Shown here: positions 33,491-42,818 of the stretch, in pieces
How positions within the stretch are numbered: position 1 is the first letter of the stretch
Layout: every line of letters starts with the position of its first letter
DNA from: Coprobacter secundus
GTDB taxonomy: Bacteria > Bacteroidota > Bacteroidia > Bacteroidales > Coprobacteraceae
NCBI GenBank assembly: GCA_000803105.1
Contig: JTDA01000021.1
Coordinates: 1-59,114 of the forward strand
DNA length: 59,114 nucleotides
Direction: 5' to 3'
The notes under the pieces: generated by a model
The model's input: the letters and a program-made list of their open reading frames with translations, nothing else
Databases searched by the model: none
What the model was told of the DNA's origin: nothing
Position numbers and translations under genes: made by a program

Positions 33491-34369
33491 TCACAATTTT
33501 ATCCGTGTCCTATATTCAGACGGTGTCTGTCTGGTAATTTTCTCAAATTGAGCGATAAAATGAGTGACACTATTATACCCCGATTCATACGCTATTTGCG
33601 AAACATTCATTTTTGAATAAGCCAGCAATTTGCATGCGTGTTCAATCCGTATCTCGGCCAAACATTGGAAAATGCTCTTATCCGTGCGCTGTTTGAAATA
33701 CCGGCACAATGCCGTAGGATTTTGTTTGACAAACTCCGCTATCCCCCCCAACGTCACTTTTTCCTTGAAATGATTATAAAGATATGCATACACTTTATTG
33801 ACAGGTTCCTTTACATCAGGAATATGATTCGCTTGATTATATGCAGTGTCGGAGAGTAATTTGAAATGCCGGCAGTCATGCAGTTTTTCGAGCATACGCA
33901 ACAAGCAGACAAGACGTGAGGTATATTCAGAAGAATCAAACACCCGTACCATCCCCAGCATTTCATCAAACACACCCTCATCGTAGAAGCGGATTCCATA
34001 TTGGCTTTTCTGCAGCAAATCGTAGATAAAACGATAATCCGGAATATCTTTCATATTTTCCGGAAACATATCCGGCCTGAACTGTATAGCCTCTCCGGCA
34101 CTCCATTTATTATCTTGGCCGTTTGCGGATATAGGATGCAACTTGGAATCACACAAGTGAAGATGAGGCACATTGCTTCCGATGAGGGCGATATCCCCAG
34201 CTCTATATTCAGATACACCCTCACCGACAAACTGTTTTCCGTTGCCTTGGGTGAACAACATGATTTCAAACTCTACATGCTTGTGCAAAGGGAGTACGAA
34301 ACGAGGATAAGAAATATGGCTGCATACTGTCGCTACGCCATGTATAATCTTACGTTCTAATATTGGCAT
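33491..34369 (-). CDS. AraC-family regulator with cupin domain
   Basis: 292 residues from MPILERKIIHG; the longer frame would run through the promoter. N-terminal cupin (LPLHKHVEFEIMLFTQGNG, YRAGDIALIGSNVPH) and two C-terminal HTH motifs (LGGIAEFVKQNPTALCRYFK, VSQIAYESGYNSVTHF). Divergent from the AroE-like operon (101-bp gap) and probably its regulator. A TATATTTG box lies at 34392-34399 on the minus strand. Confidence 0.9.
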   Translation of the reverse strand: MPILERKIIHGVATVCSHISYPRFVLPLHKHVEFEIMLFTQGNGKQFVGEGVSEYRAGDIALIGSNVPHLHLCDSKLHPISANGQDNKWSAGEAIQFRPDMFPENMKDIPDYRFIYDLLQKSQYGIRFYDEGVFDEMLGMVRVFDSSEYTSRLVCLLRMLEKLHDCRHFKLLSDTAYNQANHIPDVKEPVNKVYAYLYNHFKEKVTLGGIAEFVKQNPTALCRYFKQRTDKSIFQCLAEIRIEHACKLLAYSKMNVSQIAYESGYNSVTHFIAQFEKITRQTPSEYRTRIKL

Positions 34370-34391
34370 ACTTACGCTTTTTGTTCGATTG

Positions 34392-34399
34392 CAAATATA
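34392..34399 (-). promoter_or_regulatory. Promoter box TATATTTG for the AraC gene
   Basis: CAAATATA on the + strand; 22 bp upstream of the AraC start and 49 bp from the opposing promoter at 34448. Confidence 0.5.
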
Positions 34400-34447
34400 A
34401 TAGATAATACTGCAAATATAACCGAACCATATTCCTTTTATTACTGT

Positions 34448-34455
34448 TAATTTTG
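34448..34455 (+). promoter_or_regulatory. Promoter box TAATTTTG for the AroE-like operon
   Basis: Bacteroides -7 element 14 bp upstream of the start at 34470, next to the divergent AraC gene. Confidence 0.5.
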
Positions 34456-34469
34456 CAGAGTCAAATGAA

Positions 34470-35375
34470 ATGAAAAAGATCGGTATTATGAACATCAAGG
34501 AACAAAAGGCTTCTTCGCCGAACTTCCTGTATGAATTGCTTGGGTCATTTGCAAAACCTGCGGCCGAAAATCCTACCGCGGCCATTATGGAAGCTGCATT
34601 CCGCCACCACAAACTACATTATCGCTATATCAATTGCGAAGTAGGGCCCGATAATTTGCAGGCAGCCTTTGAAGGTGCCAAGGCAATGGGATGGCGGGGG
34701 TTCAACTGCTCAATCCCCAACAAAGTGGAAGTCATGAAGTACTTAGACAAGATTGGAGAGTCCGCACAGATTATAGGTGCGGTCAATACGGTCATAATCG
34801 ACCCTGACGGGCAGACAACAGGTGAAAATACAGATGGAAAAGGATTTGTAAAAGCAATTTCAGAAATGACATCCATACCCGGCAAAAAGATTGTCATTTT
34901 CGGGGCAGGCGGGGCAGCCCGTGCGATAGCTGTAGAGATGGCATTAGCCGAAGCAGAAGAAATCACCATACTGAATGTGAGTGAAAGAGGAAAATCATTG
35001 GCCGACCTACTGAACAACCGAACACCGGCAAAAGCTTCATTCCGGCCATGGAACCGTACATTCAGCATTCCCTCCGATACAGACATAGTAATCAATGCCA
35101 CCCCCGTAGGCCTGTATCCTGACATTGAGCAACGCCTCAATATTCGCGTCGACACATTACGGCCACAGATGATAGTCGCAGATTGCATCCCTAATCCCGT
35201 TTATACACATTTACTAAAAGATGCCTTGGCAAACGGATGCAAGCAAATTCTTCCCGGAATGAACATGCTTATTTACCAAGCAATGATAGCCATAAAATAC
35301 TGGACAGGGAAAGACGTCGATACCGATATCATGAAGCAAGAACTGATGAGAGTCTTAGGATTGCTAAAACAGTAA
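34470..35375 (+). CDS. Shikimate/quinate dehydrogenase-like protein
   Basis: 301 residues. Substrate domain with the catalytic Lys in GFNCSIPNKVEVM, GAVNTVI and GENTDGKGFV; NAD(P) domain with VIFGAGGAARAIAVEM and VINATPVGL; C-terminal GMNMLIYQA. The usual AroE opening GxPIxHSxSP is replaced by GSFAKPAAENPT, so the substrate may not be shikimate; YdiB/quinate-type or amino-shikimate relatives are possible. First gene of a six-gene operon of redox-type enzymes controlled by an AraC regulator. Confidence 0.8.
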   Translation: MKKIGIMNIKEQKASSPNFLYELLGSFAKPAAENPTAAIMEAAFRHHKLHYRYINCEVGPDNLQAAFEGAKAMGWRGFNCSIPNKVEVMKYLDKIGESAQIIGAVNTVIIDPDGQTTGENTDGKGFVKAISEMTSIPGKKIVIFGAGGAARAIAVEMALAEAEEITILNVSERGKSLADLLNNRTPAKASFRPWNRTFSIPSDTDIVINATPVGLYPDIEQRLNIRVDTLRPQMIVADCIPNPVYTHLLKDALANGCKQILPGMNMLIYQAMIAIKYWTGKDVDTDIMKQELMRVLGLLKQ

Positions 35376-35379
35376 AGCA

Positions 35380-36132
35380 ATGGACCTTTCCACATGGATA
35401 CAATCCCCCTCTGATTGGGGAATGCTTTTCCTTTCGGCGACACTCATAGGAATGTCGAAAACCGGTATCCAGGGTATCAGTTTGTTGGCAGTGCCGCTGA
35501 TGGCAATAGCTTTCGGAGCAAAACCTTCCACCGGGCTGATACTTCCTATATTGTGCGTGGCAGATTTGATAGCCGTACTCTACTACCGCAGCGTCGCGGA
35601 ATGGAAATATGTTTTCAAACTGCTTCCGGCCGCTTTGGCAGGTTTTGTCCTGGCCCTGTTTGTAGATAAGATAGTACCACCTGCCGAGTTCAAACATCTG
35701 ATGGGAGGATGCCTTGCCGTGGTATTGCTTATTATGTTTTGGCCAGAATGGAAAAGAAAAGAAAACAAGCTTCCGTCTTGCTGGTGGTATGGTCCGCTTT
35801 TCGGCCTTTTGGGCGGTTTCACTACCATGATAGGAAATGCCGCAGGGCCGGTCATGGCTATATACCTCCTGTCCGTCAAGATGCCTAAATACAGCTTTGT
35901 GGGAACCAACGCATGGTTCTTCCTGATGATAAACTACCTGAAAATCCCCGTTCAGGCACTGGCGTGGAACAATATCACGGCCTCATCACTCCTCCTGGAT
36001 ACCTGTGCCGTGCCTTTCGTCCTATTAGGCGGCATGTTCGGCATTCTGCTGGTCAAACGACTGCCTGAAAAGGGATTCCGCTATTTCACGACTGCCGTCA
36101 CCTGCGTGTCGGTACTTATGCTCCTCATATGA
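35380..36132 (+). CDS. TauE/SafE-family membrane exporter
   Basis: 250 residues with about eight transmembrane segments in the TauE/SafE pattern (LIGMSKTGIQGISLLAVPL, GGFTTMIGNAAGPVMAIYL as landmarks of the two repeats). These proteins move sulfite or organosulfonates/anions across the inner membrane. Four bp after the AroE-like gene, hence same operon. Substrate unknown. Confidence 0.85.
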   Translation: MDLSTWIQSPSDWGMLFLSATLIGMSKTGIQGISLLAVPLMAIAFGAKPSTGLILPILCVADLIAVLYYRSVAEWKYVFKLLPAALAGFVLALFVDKIVPPAEFKHLMGGCLAVVLLIMFWPEWKRKENKLPSCWWYGPLFGLLGGFTTMIGNAAGPVMAIYLLSVKMPKYSFVGTNAWFFLMINYLKIPVQALAWNNITASSLLLDTCAVPFVLLGGMFGILLVKRLPEKGFRYFTTAVTCVSVLMLLI

Positions 36133-36169
36133 AACCATCGGATTATAAAACATTTAAATACTTGTCATT

Positions 36170-37198
36170 ATGGAATATCGCAGACTGAACGGCTCGGGAC
36201 TTTTCGTCCCGGCATTGACCCTGGGAACAGGAACATTCGGCGGCACCCACGGCTTCGAAGGCTGGGGCCATACAGGAGTGGCAGAAGCCGCCCGCATGAT
36301 TGATATATGCCTGGAAGCCGGACTGAATATGTTTGACACGGCAGATATGTATTCGCGCGGACTTGCCGAGGAGATATTGGGCAAGGCGGTTGCAGGAAAA
36401 CGCAACAGGGTGCTCATAGCCACCAAAGGCACCTTCCCCATGGGCGAAAGCCGCAATGAGGAAGGTGCTTCACGCTTCCACCTGATAGAAGCATGCGAGG
36501 CGAGCCTGAGACGCCTTGGCACAGACCACATCGACCTCTACTACATCCACGGATTCGATGCCAACACACCCGTGGAAGAAACGCTCCGGGCGTTGGACGA
36601 CTTGGTGGCAAGCGGCAAGATACGCTACATAGGTTGCTCTAACTTTTCCGGCTGGCAACTGATGAAGTCGCTTTCAGTGTCCGAAAGGCGCGGATGGAGC
36701 CGGTACGTGGCCCATCAAGTATATTACTCGTTGCTGAACCGCGATTTTGAACGGGAACTGATGCCGCTCGGCATAGACCAGCAAGTAGGTACCGTGGTCT
36801 GGAGCCCGCTGGCAGCCGGACGTTTGGGAGGACGCTACCGCAGGAACAACCCCGCGCCGCAAGACGGAAGAGTGGCTCGTGGCGGTGCACCCGTAAGGGA
36901 TAATGTCGTGTCCTACGACCGTCTGTATGATATAATAGACGTATTGGACGAACTGGCAGCGGAAACGGGAAAGTCCGTGGCGCAAGTCGCCCTGAACTGG
37001 TTGCTGCAACGCCCCACAGTATGCAGCCTTGTCATCGGAGCCAATTCCGAGGAACAGCTCCGCCAGAACCTCGGCGCGGCAGACTGGAAGCTTACGGCAG
37101 AGCAGATACAACGCCTCGATGCCGCCGGCAAAACAGAGAAACCTTATCCTTACTGGCATCAAGACCAGCGGCCCGAACTTTCGACACAAGTATTCTGA
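36170..37198 (+). CDS. Aldo/keto reductase
   Basis: 342 residues. TIM-barrel AKR with the catalytic tetrad visible: Asp/Tyr in FDTADMYSRG, Lys in IATKGT, His in YYIHGFD. NADPH-binding end GANSEEQLRQNL. It reduces aldehydes or ketones in the cytosol; substrate unknown. The stop overlaps the start of the next gene (TGATG), so they are coupled. Confidence 0.9.
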   Translation: MEYRRLNGSGLFVPALTLGTGTFGGTHGFEGWGHTGVAEAARMIDICLEAGLNMFDTADMYSRGLAEEILGKAVAGKRNRVLIATKGTFPMGESRNEEGASRFHLIEACEASLRRLGTDHIDLYYIHGFDANTPVEETLRALDDLVASGKIRYIGCSNFSGWQLMKSLSVSERRGWSRYVAHQVYYSLLNRDFERELMPLGIDQQVGTVVWSPLAAGRLGGRYRRNNPAPQDGRVARGGAPVRDNVVSYDRLYDIIDVLDELAAETGKSVAQVALNWLLQRPTVCSLVIGANSEEQLRQNLGAADWKLTAEQIQRLDAAGKTEKPYPYWHQDQRPELSTQVF

Positions 37199-37713
37199 TG
37201 GAGAATGTTATGGAAAAACTATGGCTTATCATGCTGTTTGCCGGGCTATTGATTGCTCCGGCAAACGCACAAAACGAAAAAAATATGTACTCATACAAAA
37301 AAATTGGCAACAGATACATTGTCAGCATCGACAATCACGCAGAAATCGTAAATGCACTGAATGCTTTCTGCAAGGAGAAAAAAATCCGGTCGGGCTCTAT
37401 CAGCGGTATCGGAGCCATCGGAGAACTTACCCTCCGTTTCTTCAATCCGCAGACAAAAGCTTATGAAGACAAAACATTCCGGGAGCAAATGGAAATCTCC
37501 AACCTTACGGGAAATATATCAACCATGGACGAGAAAACATATCTCCATCTGCATATCACCGTAGGGCGCAACGATTATTCCGCCTTGGCAGGACATCTGC
37601 TTGCCGCTACTCTGAACGGAGCCGGAGAGTTTGTCGTGGAAAATTATGGCGAACAAGTAAAGCGCGTATACAATCCAGACTTGGGATTGAATATTTATGA
37701 TTTTGAAAAATAA
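37198..37713 (+). CDS. Exported PPC (DUF296) domain protein
   Basis: 171 residues from the ATG that overlaps the aldo/keto reductase stop; a second ATG lies at 37210. Signal peptide (MLFAGLLIAPANAQN), then a PPC/DUF296 domain: VNALNAFCKEKKI, SGSISGIGAIGELTLRFF, HLHITVGRNDYSALAGHL as landmarks. PPC domains are usually cytoplasmic, and a secreted one is unusual. Role unknown; membership in this redox operon hints at a metabolite-binding job. Confidence 0.8.
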   Translation: MENVMEKLWLIMLFAGLLIAPANAQNEKNMYSYKKIGNRYIVSIDNHAEIVNALNAFCKEKKIRSGSISGIGAIGELTLRFFNPQTKAYEDKTFREQMEISNLTGNISTMDEKTYLHLHITVGRNDYSALAGHLLAATLNGAGEFVVENYGEQVKRVYNPDLGLNIYDFEK

Positions 37714-37719
37714 AAACCT

Positions 37720-38487
37720 ATGAACATAGACTGGAATGCACAAGAATACCTCCAAGACTTTTCATTCGTACCCCGGTACGGAGAAGACGTGCTGAACCTT
37801 CTGGACGCACATGCCGGGAGCCATGTCATAGACTTGGGCTGTGGAAACGGAATGCTGACAAAACGTTTGTCCGAGATGGGACTGAACGTTACAGGCATTG
37901 ATGCTTCAGAAGACATGCTTGGCATAGCCCGAAGCCGTTATCCTGAACTGGCATTCATAAAATCGGATGCATTGGACTTCACTCTGAATCAACCGGTGGA
38001 TGCCGTCTTTTCCAATGCAGTCTTCCACTGGATCGACGAGAACAAGCAACCGGTTCTTTTAAGACAGATAAACCGCGCCTTGAAGCCCGGCGGTGAACTG
38101 GTATGCGAATTCGGAGGCAAAGGATGCGCGGCAACAGTGCATGGAGCCCTGCGGCAAAGTTTCCGCAAGAGAGGAATGGAATATGACTTTCCCTTTTATT
38201 TCCCGACCATAGGCGAATACGCCACCTTGTTGGGACAGAACGGGTTCAAAGTAGTCTACGCCTTGCTATTCGACCGCCCCACAGCCTGCAAAAACGGCGA
38301 GCGCGGTTTGAGGAATTGGGTAAAGATGTTTGACAAGCAAGCGTTCCGCACGGTAGACACGAACACGGAAAACGAAATCCTGTCTGAAGCAGAGCAGTCA
38401 TTGAACGGCATCCTGTTCAATAACGGGAGCTGGCACATCGATTATGTACGAATCAGGCTGAAAGCCATTAAAGAACATGACATATGA
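37720..38487 (+). CDS. Class I SAM-dependent methyltransferase
   Basis: 255 residues. SAM-binding motif I VIDLGCGNGMLTKRL, GIDASEDML, then FSNAVFHWIDE and ALKPGGELVCEFGG. The pattern is close to trans-aconitate methyltransferase-type enzymes; substrate not known. Ends by overlapping the next start (ATGA). Confidence 0.85.
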   Translation: MNIDWNAQEYLQDFSFVPRYGEDVLNLLDAHAGSHVIDLGCGNGMLTKRLSEMGLNVTGIDASEDMLGIARSRYPELAFIKSDALDFTLNQPVDAVFSNAVFHWIDENKQPVLLRQINRALKPGGELVCEFGGKGCAATVHGALRQSFRKRGMEYDFPFYFPTIGEYATLLGQNGFKVVYALLFDRPTACKNGERGLRNWVKMFDKQAFRTVDTNTENEILSEAEQSLNGILFNNGSWHIDYVRIRLKAIKEHDI

Positions 38488-39068
38488 AACAAGTTGTATT
38501 TATGCTGATTACACTCGCATCTGCCTGTACCGCACTATACAAGTGCAATCATTTAAGAGCAGAAGAAACACCGACCGCCGACCGTGGAGAAGAACGGTTG
38601 GAGATTTCCTTCCGATTCCACCGGGGCGGCATTGCTTCCAGCCAATACGCCATTTGGATAGAAGATGCGGCAGGGCGGTTGGTACGCACCCTGTATGCCA
38701 CATCGTTTACGGCAAAAGGCGGATACGAATACCGGAAAGATGCCCTTCCGCTTTGGGTAAGCAAGGCGAAGCCCCAAACCATCCCTTCCGCACAAGTAGA
38801 TGCCATAACGGGAGCGACACCCCGGAACGGTATCATTACCTACCAATGGGATGGGACAGACGATAAAGGCAACCGCGTCCCTCCGGGAAACTATACGTTC
38901 TTTCTCGAAGGCACGCTGTACTGGAAAAGCAGGGTCATATATTCCGGAGAATTAGTTTGGGGAGGCAAAGGACAAGATTCCATACCTATAAAAAAACGAT
39001 ATTTCAATCAATCCAAAACCAATGAGGATATGATTACAGAATTAAAAGCATGCCATATCAAAAAATAA
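38484..39068 (+). CDS. DUF2271-like secreted protein
   Basis: 194 residues. Short signal peptide (FMLITLASACTALY), possibly a lipoprotein at Cys15. Body: QYAIWIEDAAGRLVRTLY, DAITGATPRNG and YQWDGTDDKGNRVPPGNYTF (landmarks), typical of DUF2271 proteins that travel with FMN-transferase and PepSY iron-reductase genes. Last intact gene of the operon; a truncated partner follows. Confidence 0.7.
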   Translation: MKQVVFMLITLASACTALYKCNHLRAEETPTADRGEERLEISFRFHRGGIASSQYAIWIEDAAGRLVRTLYATSFTAKGGYEYRKDALPLWVSKAKPQTIPSAQVDAITGATPRNGIITYQWDGTDDKGNRVPPGNYTFFLEGTLYWKSRVIYSGELVWGGKGQDSIPIKKRYFNQSKTNEDMITELKACHIKK

Positions 39069-39070
39069 AG

Positions 39071-39223
39071 ATGAAACATATTATCAAAACATTGATTCTT
39101 GCCGGGCTGAAGTCTGCGTCATCCATACGGCCGCTAATAGAAAGATTCCTTAAAGCTATTTCATCAGCTATTCTCCGGCGAGTTACAATCGCATACCCAA
39201 AATGTTCTGCTATTTGGGTTTAG
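39071..39223 (+). pseudogene. Truncated signal-peptide gene remnant
   Basis: Fifty residues starting MKHIIKTLILAGL, 2 bp after the DUF2271 gene. The hydrophobic start looks like a signal peptide but the frame runs into unrelated sequence and stops. The DUF2271 partner (for example a PepSY or FMN-dependent reductase) seems to have been lost by a deletion whose breakpoint lies near 39110. Confidence 0.4.
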
Positions 39224-39724
39224 TAACTCTGGTGAAAAAAATTTTTTGGGCAGATTTTTAGTGAACTTTGTTTGTAAAACAATTCAATTCACTGGCTATC
39301 AATAAATAAAATTCAGACAGATTATAAATAAAGACATTCGCAGAATGTGTCACACGATTTAGGGTATCATCGTATATAGTCACCTAAAATTATTACGAGT
39401 ATCATTTTTATTTGAACCCATCTTTACCCTCCATGATTATTCAACTATATAGCCATGCCCCCAATTCATGGGAAAAAACAACTTGTAGCATTCATCCGAC
39501 AGCCAATTCACTTTGCCCTTACGGTGACATTCTTTTGTGACACATTTTCATCGGATAGCTTTGGGTTGTTAGAGCGGCCCTTTATAATATTTAGGCGTTT
39601 GTCAAAGATATTTTGTTCGGCCATACCTGTATGCCACGAAAATCTTTTCGTGGGAAGCCCAATTGCCTCATCTCCCCCCTCGATATTCTGCTTTCCAAAC
39701 CTGCTGAATCTCACGAATTCTTCC
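39224..39724. other. Gap between operon remnant and methylase
   Basis: AT-rich and without a convincing gene. A 68-residue minus-strand frame at 39508-39714 (RFGKQNIEGGDEAIGLP) reads like protein but matches nothing I know; it may be a fragment left by the rearrangement. Confidence 0.35.
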
Positions 39725-39732
39725 TATCTTTG
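39725..39732 (+). promoter_or_regulatory. Promoter box TATCTTTG for the methylase operon
   Basis: Bacteroides -7 element 19 bp upstream of the ATG at 39752, which decides that start over the longer frame. Confidence 0.65.
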
Positions 39733-39751
39733 TAGAAGAAAACAAAATGGC

Positions 39752-42700
39752 ATGGGAAAATCGTTAAACCAATTTCTGTCTCAGTTGAACATCGGAGAAG
39801 CCGTTTCCTTCAAAAAAGGAAACGGGACATACTCCCCCACCATACATTTCGACATACAGAACAAATTAAGCCTCATCGACCCCGATGCCATATTCATCTA
39901 TAACAACCAGCCGCTCATACTCTTCTTTGACCTGTCGGGCAACACCGATACGAAAAGAGAAGAAGACATCCATAAAAAAGTCTGGTCGTTCGACTACTCC
40001 CCCATAGCCTTTGTCATCAAAAACCGGGAAATAAAAGTCTACAACGCGCTCAACTACATCAAAGACAAGCGCCGCCTGGAAGAACTGCATCTGACAGACG
40101 AAGAAATTACCAGAAAATTCTCATTCTGGAACATCCAAAGCTCCGAGATATGGACATGGTTCCAAAAAGAATACATCGAGCCATACAAAAAGAAAGGCAT
40201 AAAAAAGCGCGTCAACGAACGCCTTTTCCAGAACATAAAAGACATCAGGAATGCATTGGCCGACAAAGAAAACGACCCCGAAGGCAGCATCCCGAACTCC
40301 CTCATTCTCAGGCTGATTTTTATCAGATACCTCATTGACAGGAACATAAACATCGATACCCGATACATAACAGGAGACGACATACCCGCAAGAAGATACA
40401 GCTTCAGCAACCTGATTCAAGAACCAGACAAGCTATTCGAACTATTCGCCAAACTGAACGACAGGTTCAACGGAGTCCTGTTCAAAGACGTAGACATCAA
40501 GCTCACACACGAACAAGCATCAGCACTATCCGACATATTCAAAGGAGAAACACCCGAAAAAGGCACCCTCTTCTACGGGAGCGATTTCTACTTCGAAATA
40601 TTCGATTTCTCCATAATCCCCGTAGAAGTCATCTCCGGAATCTACGAGTCCCTGATCGACCCCGAGACAAGAGACCTGCAATCCGCAGTATACACACCCT
40701 CATTTTTGGTAGAATACATACTCCACGACACCATCGACGCCTATCTCTCCCAAAACGACACATCCGAATGCAAAATATTTGAAGTAGCCGTCGGTTCCGG
40801 CATCTTCTTAGTCCAATCCCTGAGAAGGATGATCGAAAAAGAAATAGAACTGCACGGCAACGACGATAAAAAGACATTCAGCGAACGCATCAGGAATATA
40901 GCCAAGAACAACCTGTTCGGCATCGACATCAACAAAGAAGCCCTGAAAGTCACATGCTTCTCCATATACATCGCCCTGCTGGATTACCAAGAGCCGAAAG
41001 ACATCAACACATGCCAATTTCCCAATCTGCTGGACGAGAACCTCTTCCATGCCAATTTCTTCGACACGGCCCATCCCTTCAACCAGGTAATCAACCGGAC
41101 AAGGCCCCATTACATTCTGGGAAACCCGCCGTGGAAAAGCAACAAAGACCGCTTCCATCTCGAATGGCTGAAGTCGAACAAAAAAACCGTAGGACGGTTC
41201 GAGATAGCCCAATCCTTCCTCCTGCGGACAAAAGACTTCATGCACTCCGGCACAAAGGCCGCGCTGATTGTCACGAGCACCATATTTTACAACGTATCAC
41301 AGACCACAAGGCAGTTCAAAAAAGAATTTCTCACCACATACAACATCGACAAGTTCTTTGACCTGTCACCCGTAAGACGCCTGATTTTCGAAGAAAAAGA
41401 CAGTCCAGCCAGTATCGTATACTACCAACTGTCCCACAACAACGATTACCTGGAAAACATCATCATACACCAATCCCTTAAAATCAACTACTTTCTCAAA
41501 TACTTCAAGATGATACTCATCGAGAAATACGACCAGAAAAGCATCTGCCAACGATATTTCCTCGAATACGACTGGATGTTCAAAGTAGCCCTATACGGCA
41601 ACATCCTGGACTTCAACCTGCTCAAAAAAATACAAAACAACAAGAAAAAAATAATCGACTACATAGACAACAAAACCATCTTCGCAGGAGCAGGCATACT
41701 CAAAGGCACAAAAGACGAATACGGGCCCTTCACACCGATCCTCGGCAAACCCGTCATCGAAAATGCAGACATAAAAAGATACTTCTCATACTCCCAAGAC
41801 CCCTCCGGCAAAATAGAGAACGACGACATCTACATCAAAAGCGGAAGAATCAAAGGACTATACGAAGGACGACAGATTCTGATTAAAGAACAAGCCAAGA
41901 ACGAATCAGAAATAGTCATCTCGTTGGCAGACAAAGAATACGTATTCCGAAAAGGAGTCTTCGCCATCAGCAGCACACACTCCCAAGACACCATCAAGAA
42001 GCTATACACATACCTCATCACCGACCTGTACCAGTACTATATCTATATGACATCCGGCTCGTGGGGAACCTCCACAAGGCCCCAAATCAGATGGAAAGAA
42101 GAGTTCCTGTCATTCCCCATAATCGATGCCGGCGAAAAAGAATCGGTCACCCTTGCAAGCAGCATAAACAAGCTCATCGGGCAATTCAAAGCAGGCGACA
42201 CCGGATTCATGCAATCAGAACCCCGTATAAATCGCGAAGCCCTGGACACCATAAACCATACCATAAACCACATATACCGGATAAACGAATACGAAAAAGA
42301 CCTCATCGACTACGTCCTGAAAATATCCAGATACCAGTTCCAGGACAGCAAGCAACATCTGGTCACAGACTTTACATTCAACAACAAATCCGATTACAGA
42401 TACCAAAAAACAGTCCTTGAAAAATATGCAGAAGTATACATCCGCGAATTTCAGAAAATATACCCCGATGAGCATATCCAAGTCGAGATTTATCCCCTGA
42501 AGCACTTCATCGCGATGAATTTTATCTTTTCGCCCGAAGAAGCGACCGGCAAAATCACATATCCCCAAGACAAGAAAAACGAAGCAGAAGTCCTCGAAAA
42601 AATCGGCAACCTGAGCATATCGCAAATCACAGACACCACCGACAAGGCCAAAAACCTGTTTATCCGGAAAGACATAAAAGGATTCGAACAAAACTCGTTC

Positions 42701-42814
42701 TATATCATCAAGCCGAACGAATACAAATGTTGGCACCGCGCTATGGCATGGTATGACGTCGCAGAGTTCAAAGCAGAGATTGAAAACGCAGAGTTGGACC
42801 AGTTAAACATGTAA
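39752..42814 (+). CDS. N6-adenine DNA methylase, type IIG/Eco57I-like
   Basis: 1021 residues. N-terminal ~150 residues contain LFFDLSGNTDTKRE and FVIKNREIKVYNAL, similar to the nuclease-like head of type IIG enzymes. SAM motif I is FEVAVGSGIFLVQS (near 341) and catalytic motif IV is LGNPPW (~455), giving adenine-N6 specificity. C-terminal ~400 residues resemble a target-recognition domain (GTSTRPQIRWKEEF) plus an extra module. It would methylate, and perhaps cut, DNA. Its partner starts 4 bp later. Composition fits the local chromosome, so acquisition is not recent. Confidence 0.85.
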   Translation: MGKSLNQFLSQLNIGEAVSFKKGNGTYSPTIHFDIQNKLSLIDPDAIFIYNNQPLILFFDLSGNTDTKREEDIHKKVWSFDYSPIAFVIKNREIKVYNALNYIKDKRRLEELHLTDEEITRKFSFWNIQSSEIWTWFQKEYIEPYKKKGIKKRVNERLFQNIKDIRNALADKENDPEGSIPNSLILRLIFIRYLIDRNINIDTRYITGDDIPARRYSFSNLIQEPDKLFELFAKLNDRFNGVLFKDVDIKLTHEQASALSDIFKGETPEKGTLFYGSDFYFEIFDFSIIPVEVISGIYESLIDPETRDLQSAVYTPSFLVEYILHDTIDAYLSQNDTSECKIFEVAVGSGIFLVQSLRRMIEKEIELHGNDDKKTFSERIRNIAKNNLFGIDINKEALKVTCFSIYIALLDYQEPKDINTCQFPNLLDENLFHANFFDTAHPFNQVINRTRPHYILGNPPWKSNKDRFHLEWLKSNKKTVGRFEIAQSFLLRTKDFMHSGTKAALIVTSTIFYNVSQTTRQFKKEFLTTYNIDKFFDLSPVRRLIFEEKDSPASIVYYQLSHNNDYLENIIIHQSLKINYFLKYFKMILIEKYDQKSICQRYFLEYDWMFKVALYGNILDFNLLKKIQNNKKKIIDYIDNKTIFAGAGILKGTKDEYGPFTPILGKPVIENADIKRYFSYSQDPSGKIENDDIYIKSGRIKGLYEGRQILIKEQAKNESEIVISLADKEYVFRKGVFAISSTHSQDTIKKLYTYLITDLYQYYIYMTSGSWGTSTRPQIRWKEEFLSFPIIDAGEKESVTLASSINKLIGQFKAGDTGFMQSEPRINREALDTINHTINHIYRINEYEKDLIDYVLKISRYQFQDSKQHLVTDFTFNNKSDYRYQKTVLEKYAEVYIREFQKIYPDEHIQVEIYPLKHFIAMNFIFSPEEATGKITYPQDKKNEAEVLEKIGNLSISQITDTTDKAKNLFIRKDIKGFEQNSFYIIKPNEYKCWHRAMAWYDVAEFKAEIENAELDQLNM

Positions 42815-42818
42815 CCAA

